Assembly: GCF_011397635.1 (NCBI RefSeq)
Contig: NC_064769.1
Span: 19,547,207 to 19,611,206 of the forward strand
Reading direction: 5' to 3'
From: Epinephelus fuscoguttatus
Taxonomy: Eukaryota > Chordata > Actinopteri > Perciformes > Serranidae
Length of the DNA: 64,000 bases
Position numbers and translations under genes: made by a program
The notes under the pieces: generated by a model
What the model was told of the DNA's origin: nothing
Database searches by the model: none
What the model saw: only the letters and a program-made list of their open reading frames with translations
Shown: positions 1 through 9,479 of the stretch, in pieces
Position numbering within the stretch: the stretch's first letter is position 1
Layout: each line of letters begins with the position of its first letter

Positions 1-816
1 TCTACTACAACCATAATGACCCCTAACCCCACCTCTGAGACAGCACCAGTGTTCGACTCCACAAAAAGTGAGACATCCACTAACAGCACCGACCTTTTGA
101 CTACACGGCCCGTTTCTGTGACGAGAACCCCCATCTCCACATCAGCTGTTTCAGCAGAGTCGAGCACTACCCCTCAGTCTCACCCCACCTCATTCTTACC
201 GAACTCCACCAGCAGTGCTTCTACACCCACTGTTTCCACCACCAGTGTTTCCAGCACCAGTGTCTTCCGCACTAATGACTCAAACCCCAATGTCACCGCC
301 ACTGATGTCTTCACCACCGATGACTCAAACGCCACTGTCTCCACCACTGATGTTCCCACCATCAATGCCTCCACCAGTCCTGCAGGAATCTTGATCCCTC
401 ATGTGACCAAGAGGTTGCCAGTCCCAACCACCAAACCAGCTCCGGCAACCACAGCAGCACCTCATGAAGTCTCAAAGAGCACCGAGGCCCAACCCTGCTC
501 CCACCGAGGCTTAGTGAAGCAATGCCTCATCGCCGTTTCCTCCCTGGCTGCGCTGGCCACCATCTTCATGGTGACTACCATCATCCTCTGCGCTAAGCTG
601 TCAACAAGGAAGTACAAGGTCAGGAAACCTCAGCCGGCCACGGAGATGATGTGTATCTCGGCCCTGCTGCCCGAGAGGACTCACACCTACACGAGACAAC
701 GCAATCCAGTCAGTAACGGAGTCCTGGTGATCCACGGTGGTGCAGACAGTGACGAGGACATAGGAGATAACCTCACCCTCAGCAGCTTTCTTCCAGAGAA
801 TGACCGCTTTGTTTAA
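1..816 (+). CDS. selplg: P-selectin glycoprotein ligand 1 (PSGL-1), C-terminal part
   Basis: Partial at its 5' side: the frame is open from base 1 to the TAA at 814-816, giving 271 visible residues. The first two thirds is a Ser/Thr/Pro-rich mucin stalk with loose repeats of the type S-T-T-D-V-x-T-x-D-S-N, suited to dense O-glycosylation. It is followed by one membrane segment (about nt 526-594, CLIAVSSLAALATIFMV...) and a cytoplasmic tail. The Cys at the outer edge of the membrane segment, the tail motif TEMMCISALLPE and the end NLTLSSFLPE match the conserved parts of mammalian PSGL-1 (TEMVCISSLLP, DLTLHSFLP). PSGL-1 is the leukocyte counter-receptor for selectins. Its sulfotyrosine N-terminus would lie left of the window. 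tmem119 follows, as expected from the human 12q24 order. The mucin part alone is not diagnostic; the tail is. Confidence 0.85.
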   Translation, partial: STTTIMTPNPTSETAPVFDSTKSETSTNSTDLLTTRPVSVTRTPISTSAVSAESSTTPQSHPTSFLPNSTSSASTPTVSTTSVSSTSVFRTNDSNPNVTATDVFTTDDSNATVSTTDVPTINASTSPAGILIPHVTKRLPVPTTKPAPATTAAPHEVSKSTEAQPCSHRGLVKQCLIAVSSLAALATIFMVTTIILCAKLSTRKYKVRKPQPATEMMCISALLPERTHTYTRQRNPVSNGVLVIHGGADSDEDIGDNLTLSSFLPENDRFV

Positions 817-1925
817 ACGGAAATATGATTATTGTCGTCATCAGACCTCTGATAAGACTGATTTGTCTGATGTCAGTGACGCAGAAAGAGTTGCTGTTTG
901 GATACACTCATGCTTCCCCTTTGATGTTGGTGGTTAGGCATCGCTGCACGCCCTATTCCTCTGGAGGAAGAGATACAAAACCAACAAACACACACACACA
1001 GAAAAGTTGTTACGTTTTCATGTTCAGGTACCATTAACCCCATGTGGCGTTCTGTGACGTCAGGCCATCAGGTGCGTATTTACAGGCAAGACTTCAGACT
1101 TTTTGCATAATTTCACACTCGCCCTCCACTAGAAACTTTAAGTTAGGATGAGGAGAGAGATCAAAGATTTTTTTTCTTAACATCCTGAACTGAGCACCGA
1201 TGGTACTTCACTTAGCGACGGGAGACAGGAAGGCTTGTTTTGTCAGGGGATCACTGTTCTTCACAGACACTGTTCAGTTTACAGATGCTATTCTGGCTGC
1301 ACTGAGGCTTCATTGTGTAAACGCTGTAATATGATTAATGGTAAATAGTATGTGGCTCTGTTTATGTGCACGTAGAGATGCAGCTTCTGTATTGTGATAA
1401 TTTATTTAACTAATGTCCTTTTTAACGGCTTGGTAATGCTTTATTTTACAGGTCTGGTATTGCAATTATGCGCAAGAACTATGTAATTTGGTACAGCGTT
1501 TCAGGGAAATAGAGACAAAGTACAGCGAATATTAGTTTAGTTAGTTGTGTATATCCTTGAAAATACCACTCATTTTAAAGCCAAGAAGATTTATTCAAAA
1601 AAGAGTAGCTTAACATTTAATAAGAACTGATTACTGATAGTTTACCGGTTGAACACATTCTGTATTTTTGCCCATAATTACCGCCGCCACCTTCAAGACT
1701 TCAGACCTATAAAATGAGGGGTTATCAAAGATTTGGCTGTAGATAAAGTTTGTGCTGAAAATGTTCTACATAAGAGCTGAAGTGAAAAACAAAGATGAGA
1801 GGAACAAAAAAGTGAAACCATGTATCGCAAAATGGCTCTGGGTTTTTTTCTAGGTGAAAAAAGGTGTTCCATTATGTGCCTCTGAATTGTAAACAGTCAT
1901 AATAAAACTGAGCACTCTGTGGACT
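817..1925 (+). other. Probable selplg 3'UTR with poly(A) signal
   Basis: Non-coding, with a short (CA)n tract near 988. The first good AATAAA after the stop codon is at 1901-1906, so the transcript may end near 1925. No other gene is seen here. Between about 1930 and 2500 I see nothing I can name. Confidence 0.4.
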
Positions 1926-2529
1926 AAGTCAGTTCCCTTATTTATGACTGGCTGTATAAAAGGCTTTTCTTCTGCCCTGGACTGGATTTCATACTCACTT
2001 CCCTTCCTGCAGAAAAGAAAACAGAGCTCTGAATGCTTCTTAGGGATTTTTTTTTTTTTCACGTCGAGCTATGTGCAACTGAAACAGACATCGGTGACTA
2101 TCAACAGAGCTGAGACGAATGTAAACCTGGAGGATGCAGGACCTCATCTCATGCTCCTGATGACCATATAAAGTTAGACTTGTCTTGACTATCACAAACA
2201 CTGCAGACTTGCCAAAAATGCATTTCTACGCATACACGATCATTTGAAGGGCTCACCAGTGTTGGGGAAGCTACACTGAGAGCAGTGTTGCAAGCTGCCA
2301 ATTACTTCACACTGGAAGAAGCTGAATCACAGCTAAGCCGCCGTAGGGAGAATCTAGTTTGGTTTACTAAAATGCACAGAAAAAGTGGTTCAAACTACTC
2401 TGTAAAAATGATTAAATAAACATGTGATACAAATTAGAAACTACAATGACAAACTATAATACAAAAAGGGTCACATACCAGCATAAATTGACACTTGATT
2501 GAGTTTATTACCATAAGCCTCAACATGTA

Positions 2530-2765
2530 CACATGTGGGGGTTGGGCAGGGGCATGGGACATGTCCCCACTTTCATTTTGACAAAATGAAAGACATTTAC
2601 CCCATAAACTGATGCAGTAAGGGCACAAATTGCTACATAAAAATTTCCAACAATGCAGGAAATGATGTGTTTGATGCTCAAAATATTCTGGCAAAGGACC
2701 CCCAAACCCCCCATTTCATATGTGTTCCCCCTCCCACCTAACTACGCCCTTGAAAATGCCCCATG
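2530..2765 (-). repeat. Dispersed repeat family A, copy 1 (inverted)
   Basis: Read on the minus strand, this segment matches the stretches at 5950-6170 and 6490-6670. Shared phrases are ACACATATGAAATGG, a segment reading CCAGAATATTTTGAGCATCAAAC here, and GCATCAGTTTATGG. Three copies within 4 kb show a dispersed or locally duplicated repeat. Family unknown to me; no termini identified. Confidence 0.6.
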
Positions 2766-2908
2766 GGGAAAGTACAAGGAATGTCAGCTTATGACTAATT
2801 GTGATCAAAGGGGTTTCAATACAATAGAGAAGTAGTAAGTAGAAGAAGTAAAGTTAAAAATCTTCTTTCCTTTTATGGCCCAAAATTGTTTATAGTTTCA
2901 GTAGTTAA

Positions 2909-4412
2909 AGGAGCAGTGTGTAGGATTTAGTGACATCTACTGGTGAGGATTTCAAACTGCAACCAGTTGAAACTTCTCCCACATACCAAACATGAGCTCC
3001 TGGTTAGGATGGCTTTAGTGTTTAGTCTTCAGGTGGGTATTACCAGGAGTAGGATAGCCCTGTTTCCACCAAACACTTCGGTATGGTACCTTTGGAACCA
3101 AAACTAACCCTTCAGACATGACAACTAGACCCTAGAGTCTCAACTGCAATCAATACTCTCAAATGTGGGCGGGGTTGTTGTCACTGCTCAATCCAGCTCT
3201 CACTGTATGTCCTCATTACTGGTGACACAGGTGGAAGTCTGCACCTTGTTTATCGTCCACAAAATGCACGCCATCATTTTCTAAACAAAATAAAACAGGC
3301 TGCTGTCTCTCTCTCTATGAGATATTTAAAAATAGTGGGTTTGTGCATTTAGTCCCTCTCAGACAAGCTGAGGGGTTTAGTGTTGCCGGTGCCCACAGGA
3401 ACAACGCTCCACAATGCTTTTTTTCTTCTCTGAGTGAGGATTGGGATACATGCCGTCCCGGTCAAAATTAACATATATAAACGCTTTAAGATCCACTCAT
3501 TACTACAAGTGTGTGTCACATAAAAACTAATAAAATGGTCAAAGTTGTCAGTGAAATTTAAGGTGTGTTGATTGATTCATGTCATTAACTCATACATTGA
3601 GTAAGATTACAAGTTAACGTTCCACCTTAAAAATCACTGGCAGTCAGCCCAGTGAATTATGCTTGTTTTTTCTCCAGCTCCAGCTGCTGCGAGAGGCAGC
3701 AAAACATCCTTTCCTTTTATAGTTACAGTTTACAAATAAAACTCCACAGTATGAACAGTGGTTACATGAGCCTCAAAACCAGCCACAGCTCAGCCCTGAG
3801 CAGAGTGACCGTCCTCTACTGACCAATCAACATACTGCAGTGTTCATAGCTCCACCTTTTAGTACCAGATCTGTGTGCTAGGTACCCCAACAGAGGGGGG
3901 ACCAAAACGGGGACAGTACAGAGCGGTCCCATTGGTATCGTCCACAACTTTTTACAGTGGAAACGGAAAAAATGTTTACCGAACTGAACTGAACTGCTCA
4001 GTGGAAACACAGCTAATGATCCACAGAAGTGCCTTCCCGTCCAAACAAACGGACCAGGTGATTAAAACCAGTAAAAACACTGAATTAAGCAGTTTCATAT
4101 TTTCAAAAATGTGTTTTTCCATCACAGAGAGGCTGCTAACTACAGTGGCCAATAAAAAACATGAAAATGCAAAAATGCGAATGGTCCTATCTAGAGTCAG
4201 TGTTTGGTTTGTCTGTTCAGGGCTACTGTAGAAACATGGCTGTGCAACATGGCAATATTTGTTTATATCTACAGTTATGTAGATATAAACAGCTCATTTT
4301 AAGGTTATGAAAACACAGCAATTTTTGTTTTAAGGTGATTATACATTTAAGAAAACACGTGTTATATTGCATTTCTGCCAATATATCACCCTAAATCCAA
4401 CACGCTGGACCT
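2909..4412 (+). mobile_element. TTAA-flanked MITE (T2/Kolobok-like), copy 1, with nested insertion
   Basis: Flanked by TTAA on both sides (2905-2908 and 4413-4416). The left end reads AGGAGCAGTGTGTAGGATTT and the right end, read inward, AGGTCCAGCGTGTTGGATTT, so the termini are inverted repeats. TTAA target duplications with ends starting AGG are typical of the T2/Kolobok group. An internal phrase GGCTACTGTAGAAACATGG is shared with the copies at 43.9 and 48.8 kb. No transposase is present. It is longer than its sisters because of a probable second element at 3055-4015. Confidence 0.75.
3055..4015. mobile_element. Possible non-autonomous element nested in the TTAA MITE
   Basis: The two ends are inverted versions of TAGCxxTGTTTCCAC (left at 3055, right ending at 4015), and the interior has GGTACC/GTACC-rich subterminal sequence on both sides. 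It interrupts the MITE at a point where the sister copies are continuous. I could not find a clean 8 bp target duplication, so hAT membership is only a guess. Confidence 0.4.
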
Positions 4413-5020
4413 TTAACTACACAAAAATGGCATAAAAATAATTTAACCACTTAAATCACAGTGAAAATATGAATAAAGTTGAACTACCAGCAAGCTGCTG
4501 CAAAATGAATTTAAACTACTTGTTTAATTTCATGTAGTTTACTACTCCCCAACACTGCAGCTCACCCACACGCAGTCAGTCATGCTCTCTCCCTGAAGTG
4601 GTCACACACACTGTGTGAGTGTAATTGTTTGCCTCTGGATGAAAATCCCCCCTCTCCTGACTGTTACGGGTGTATTGTCCACACAGGAAACATTAACCTC
4701 TTCCTGCATTAGCTGGTCTCTCTTACAAACTGACTGTTTTTCGCCCCAGCAGGCCTGCTGTTTGTCATCGGTGTCAGAGGCTGAGGTTGAGGGAGAGGCC
4801 AGACTGTCAATCAGAGGCTACTTCTGCAGAAATATGGAGAAATATTTAGGAAGAGAACACATGTTGCAGATGATGATGTTTGAGGGTTTGTTCATGATGT
4901 TATTATAGTCATAAAGTTTTTGTTTTCATCCCACCAGTGTTGTCTCAGCCTAGCACATCCAGTTAGCCACACAGGGGAGGGAGGAGAGGGGTGGAGAGGG
5001 TCCCTGCCCCCACGGCACTT

Positions 5021-5026
5021 TATAAA
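5021..5026 (+). promoter_or_regulatory. TATA box, probable tmem119 promoter
   Basis: TATAAA lies about 25-30 bp upstream of the likely start of a non-coding first exon (about 5050 to 5339). That exon ends at a strong donor, ATG|GTGAGT, at 5340. The region upstream is G/A-rich. The link to tmem119 is by position and strand, since the tmem119 coding exon has its own acceptor at 7056-7057. Confidence 0.5.
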
Positions 5027-5049
5027 CTCCTACCTAACAAGAACAATCT

Positions 5050-5339
5050 GTGTGCAGGCTGGAGAGCTCAGACACTCAGGGAAGCTGAAGGGGAGGAGAA
5101 CAGAGGAGAGGCAGAAGGAGGGATTTGTCCTCATGCTTAACGACATCTTTTTCTTTTTTGCACTATCCAGACAAACCTCCAGCCTGAAATCTGAAACTAC
5201 AAAAGTGGCGTGGCCTCGCCGAGCATTTGCTACTCTTTTTCTGTGCTCTCTCTCTCTCTCAGTTCACTTTTTCCAGACTGCGCTCACACATCCTCCATCA
5301 GAGGCGAGTTCAACAAAGACACTTCTTCTGCAGTGGATG
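5050..5339 (+). other. Probable non-coding exon 1 of tmem119
   Basis: Bounded on the left by the TATA box and on the right by the consensus donor GTGAGT at 5340-5345. A pyrimidine-rich acceptor-like tract ending CTCTCTCTCAG near 5260 could split it into two exons. TMEM119 in mammals also keeps its whole coding sequence in a downstream exon. Confidence 0.4.
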
Positions 5340-5949
5340 GTGAGTAAAATGTTTTCACAGAGTTTTTGCACACTCAGGAGGCATTTGGATGTTTGCTTGA
5401 TGTGAGTTCACATGTCAATTTGAAGTGGCTGATGTGACAGCATCATGATGCCTTCAGAGCAGCATCCAGCCTCAGGAAGTCAGAACATGACTATTAAAAG
5501 TTTAGAAATATTCTCAGGTTGGGAGCGATGGCTGAATCTAGGTCACAGGACTTTTTGCTGAGTGAAGATTTAGTCCATGTGTGCATGTGTGTGCATACGA
5601 CCGCCTGTGTCTGGTTGCAAAGGCATGTGTGGCCATGTGTATTTGGTCTGGGCTGAGCCATTAATTCTGAAATGCAAAAAAAAAGAAACATCCCTCCTCC
5701 TTTTTCCTCGATGAGAGCGGAGTCTCATGTGGTCCAACTTGCACGCAGATGGAGCAGAATAAGGATAGAAGTGTGGGAGCTGCTGCCAGCTGACACACAG
5801 ACCGTGCAGAGAGCTGATTGTGATCCAAATAAGAGGAAAAAACATATTTTCCCATGTACTCCTTGTCGTATCTGGCCATGTATTTATGGTTTTGTTTCCT
5901 TTTTTAGAGATGTCTGTAACGCTAGGGGAACTTAAAACTATGCTTTTAC

Positions 5950-6170
5950 TTACAAAGGGCCATTCAAGGGCCGTTTAATGGGGGACACATATGAAATGGA
6001 GGTTTAGGCATCCTCTGCCAGAAAATTGTGAGCATCAAACCCTTAATTTCTTGTATTCCAGTGACTTTTTATGTGTCAATTCATCAGTTTAGAGTACAAA
6101 TATCTTTCTTTATTTCCTATCTTTCATGTTTTTACCAAGGGGGACAAACGCAGGATGCCCTCCCCCCCAA
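5950..6170 (+). repeat. Dispersed repeat family A, copy 2
   Basis: Matches the minus strand of 2530-2765, including GGGGGACACATATGAAATGG, the CCAGAAAATTGTGAGCATC phrase and a G-rich block. Lies in intron 1 of tmem119. Confidence 0.55.
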
Positions 6171-6489
6171 AATCTACACCTCTGCTGTTCAACTCTATGC
6201 TCTGGGTTTGCTGATACTGTGCAGCATGTGTGTTCCATAGCCTCATTTCATCTGAATGAGCAAAAACTTCAGGCCATGATTCAGGCTGGGATAAAGCCAA
6301 CGTATTTAACTTTGTGGTGAATCAGCAAAGACTGCCGCCTGGGGAAGATTTTGGTTTTGGTACAATCAGCTGAACTTGCAGGAACTCAGCTGATACAGTA
6401 CAGTGGAAGTTTCACCAAATGGATCATTGCTTCTCAGCAGGATTGTGTACGAGACCCATGTGCATTACCAAGGGCTTAGCTTTTGTTTC

Positions 6490-6670
6490 AGCATCGGTTT
6501 GGGGGGTAATTTCCTGCATTCTGGGGAGTTTTTATGCAGTAATTTGTGCATTTTCTGCATCAGTTTATGGTGGAAATGCCTTAAATTATGTCACAATAAA
6601 AGCCCTCTGCTACTTTCATGTTTTTATTGGCAGGGAGACAAAGAAATTTCTACCCATAAGTGTCTTCTGT
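6490..6670 (+). repeat. Dispersed repeat family A, copy 3
   Basis: Shares TTTTTATG-AGTAATTTGTGC, GCATCAGTTTATGG and the following block with copies 1 and 2. Also within intron 1 of tmem119, 350 bp after copy 2 and in the same orientation, which suggests a local duplication. Confidence 0.55.
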
Positions 6671-7072
6671 CCAACTGGATGCCAGAATATTATGTCTGCT
6701 GCACAATAAAACAATTAACCCATTTCCAATTTGTGACAATGTTAAACATAGAAAAACATTATATAATACAGTATAAAATCTATGTAGAGAAATATAACTG
6801 ATAACAAAACATATTTATAGGTTTGTTTCATGTGCAAATTGACCATGGACATACGTTATCCTGGCTTCTATGGAATATTTTTATATCCAGATGTACAGGG
6901 AGTCTTTGATGATTCAGGAAATACCTCCAGTACAGATCACCAGATTTCTATTTTTCAGAAAAACAGATGTTTAGCTCTCACGTCAAAGGCAATACATGAG
7001 ACGGTCTTCACATATGGCAAAAACATTTCAGTGACTAACATCTACTGTTATTTACAGATCCTGAGGGAAACC

Positions 7073-7933
7073 ATGCTCCCGATGGCCCTTCATCTGACCA
7101 GTCTGTGTGCGGTGTTTTGCACCAGCATCAGCAGCAGCTTGGCCACACCGCTACCTTTTTACAGTTCGCTAGAGGGAAGTACAGATGAGGAAGAGCTCAG
7201 TAACCTAACTTCCCCTCTGCCCACCAGCAACCTTTCCTTTGAGTACCAAACCACACCTGTCAGCCCCACTCATGTGGAAACTGACTTTCTGAGTCAAGTC
7301 GTGGACTTCCTGGAGGAGAACATGCTGCTTATACTCGTCGCAGGCTCTTTCATCCTTCTTGTCTTCCTTATCATCTGTGGGGCAATAATCATGAGCCGCA
7401 GGCGCAAAGTCAATGCCTACTACCCTTCCTCTTTTCCCTCAAAAATGTACGTGGACCACAGGGACAAAACCGGAGGTGCTAAACTCTTTAATGAAGTGCC
7501 AGAAAAACCCACTCCTGAGAAGGAAAGTGAGCCAGTAGACTCTCACAGGCAGCTCCAGGCAGACATAATGAGGGCTGCCAAGAGGCTGCGCACACCAAAT
7601 AAATGTGTGGATGCTGCAGAGGTAAGCGACCCCGGTCAGAAAGTAGCAGAGAACAGTCCTGAGGACGGCCCTCAGCCAGATGGCAACATCCTGGACCAGC
7701 AGCTACCAAGTCTCCCTGAGGAAAAGGAGCTGTGTGAGCACTCTGACAGTGAAACAGCAGCAGCAACAGCAGCAACAGGAAGCCCTGAGCTGGAGACTCC
7801 AGAGCAGCCTCATTCAGGAGAGGATGATTCACAAGAGCCTTTAATGGGCAGCAGTCTGCGGCCCGCCTCTCTGCATCTTCACAGTGACTCTGCTACACTT
7901 CAGCTGATCGCAGGAGAGAAAACTGCCTTCTAA
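7073..7933 (+). CDS. tmem119: Transmembrane protein 119
   Basis: A single coding exon of 286 aa, close to the human 283. The acceptor TTTACAG ends at 7057, and the first ATG after it (7073) starts a signal peptide (residues 1-24, ending SSSLA). The frame stays open upstream to 6830, but that part lies in the intron. An acidic ectodomain with two N-glycosylation sites (NLT at 44, NLS at 53) is followed by one membrane helix (about 84-107) and a basic stop-transfer SRRRK. The conserved juxtamembrane block NAYYPSSFPSKMYVDHRD is the TMEM119 hallmark. The rest is an acidic tail with an Ala/Thr-rich run. It is a type I membrane protein, known in mammals as a microglia marker and an osteoblast differentiation factor. 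It sits between selplg and iscu as in human. Confidence 0.92.
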   Translation: MLPMALHLTSLCAVFCTSISSSLATPLPFYSSLEGSTDEEELSNLTSPLPTSNLSFEYQTTPVSPTHVETDFLSQVVDFLEENMLLILVAGSFILLVFLIICGAIIMSRRRKVNAYYPSSFPSKMYVDHRDKTGGAKLFNEVPEKPTPEKESEPVDSHRQLQADIMRAAKRLRTPNKCVDAAEVSDPGQKVAENSPEDGPQPDGNILDQQLPSLPEEKELCEHSDSETAAATAATGSPELETPEQPHSGEDDSQEPLMGSSLRPASLHLHSDSATLQLIAGEKTAF

Positions 7934-8244
7934 TACTCCGAACACTGTCAGCTGAATGTATTTTTTGAACGCTTTGAATCCATGAGTGGCAATTTGTGCA
8001 TACGTTTACAAAAAAACACGACAGATGTATGAAGAGAAATGCAGATAAGACGCTAAATACCAACCACAGGTGTATTTTTTTCCCTTTTTCTCAGTATTAT
8101 ATTTTTATATTCATTGCATTCAGTGCAGGTGATTGCTTTGCTCAGACTGGTTGCATCTTTCATGCCATATTATAAACATGAATAGAGTAACATTATTAGC
8201 ATCTGGTACAAAATATATTTCTTTTTATGGGATGTTTTGCAGAG

Positions 8245-8780
8245 GTATGACTCGAATCACAAAAGTTGGACTTGAGTCAGACCACAGTCACAAATTCGAG
8301 GACTTTAGAGTCAACTTAAATCAAAAAAGACTTGCAACTCGACATAGACTTTAACACCAATGACTCATGAATATGCACAGACTTGATCGTTTTCACTTGA
8401 CACTTTCCCTAGGCCAATTTGGGAACAGGAAGTTACAGACATTTTTTGAATATGAGGTGAGTTAAATGCAGCGAGACAGGACAGAAACGTTAAAAACTCA
8501 TTCTGCTGCTGTGGTGGTTAATAGTGCCATCTTAAAGTGAAGTGTCAGAACCATTTTTTATGTTTAAATTCAGTTGCGCTTGTCTTAACAAACTTGTTAA
8601 AAAGCCTTCATAATTTTTGTAATTTAAATAATCGTTGTTTAAATGGCATTACATTTGGTAAAGAGTGCATTATGACTTGTTTAAGACTAGAAACTCAAAG
8701 TTAAAGACTTGGAACTTGCTTGTCTCGACTTGAGACGTAAGTGCAAAAACTTGCTTGTAATCTGCAAAACAGTGACTTGA
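8245..8780. repeat. GACTTG-rich degenerate repeat
   Basis: The motif GACTTG or its variants (GACTTGAGTC, AAGACTTG, GACTTGAGAC) recurs at both ends, around an A/T-rich middle. This is like a dispersed repeat common in fish genomes. No coding potential. It lies between the convergent tmem119 and iscu genes. Confidence 0.4.
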
Positions 8781-8988
8781 TCTGTGGTGGATTGTGTGAC
8801 AGACAGCAGCTCGCTCAGTGTGTCTCTCTTCACACTTCAGTAAACATTTTGTGGTATGGTCCCCAAATACTCTGTACTCAAATGCAACACACTAATCGAC
8901 AAGTGTTTTCCAGATATGTATTTGCATGTTTAAGATTAGTCAAGTGTAGAAAACCACTTCCTGAGAACAGTTTTGGTTTCAGGATACT

Positions 8989-9063
8989 TTTATTGCAGAC
9001 TTGTCAAGGAAGCATGACTACATAATCATAAATTACACTTAAAACCAGTGGACCCTTTTTATT
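8989..9063 (-). terminator. Candidate iscu poly(A) signals
   Basis: Two AATAAA hexamers on the minus strand, at 9063-9058 and 8994-8989, lie 420-490 bp beyond the iscu stop codon. They are the first good ones downstream and would end the iscu transcript before it meets tmem119. Confidence 0.45.
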
Positions 9064-9479
9064 GTTTCAAGCCACGTTGCTAGGTTGCATATCAAAAGGT
9101 CAGTGCTTAGGGTGCGGATAGGATACAGCTCTGAGCTTTCATCAATATCTCCATCACACCATTTAAACTCTTCAAGCAAAACATCTTAAAATATAACAGT
9201 CTCAAAAGTAAGGCTCACCCCTGTACCAACAGCCCAAACAGTGCTTTAACATTGTGCGTTTACGTGACAGGCTAAATACAGGGCAGGAGGACCACAGACT
9301 AATACATAACGCCTGGTGTAATACGGCTACAGAGGGTTGACGATAGTGTGCTGGTCATCAACATATTAGGTGTGCCTCATCAACACTGCAGGAATGTGAG
9401 GGTGCTGGACTACTGCTACTTCTCATCTTGACAGCAGGAGGGAAACAGTGGCTCCCGGCTCAGAGTGAGAGGGCTCTGT

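Noticed and set aside
4920-5405. A 161-codon open frame over the tmem119 promoter
   Set aside because: It spans the TATA box, first exon and the donor site; the translation has no family features.
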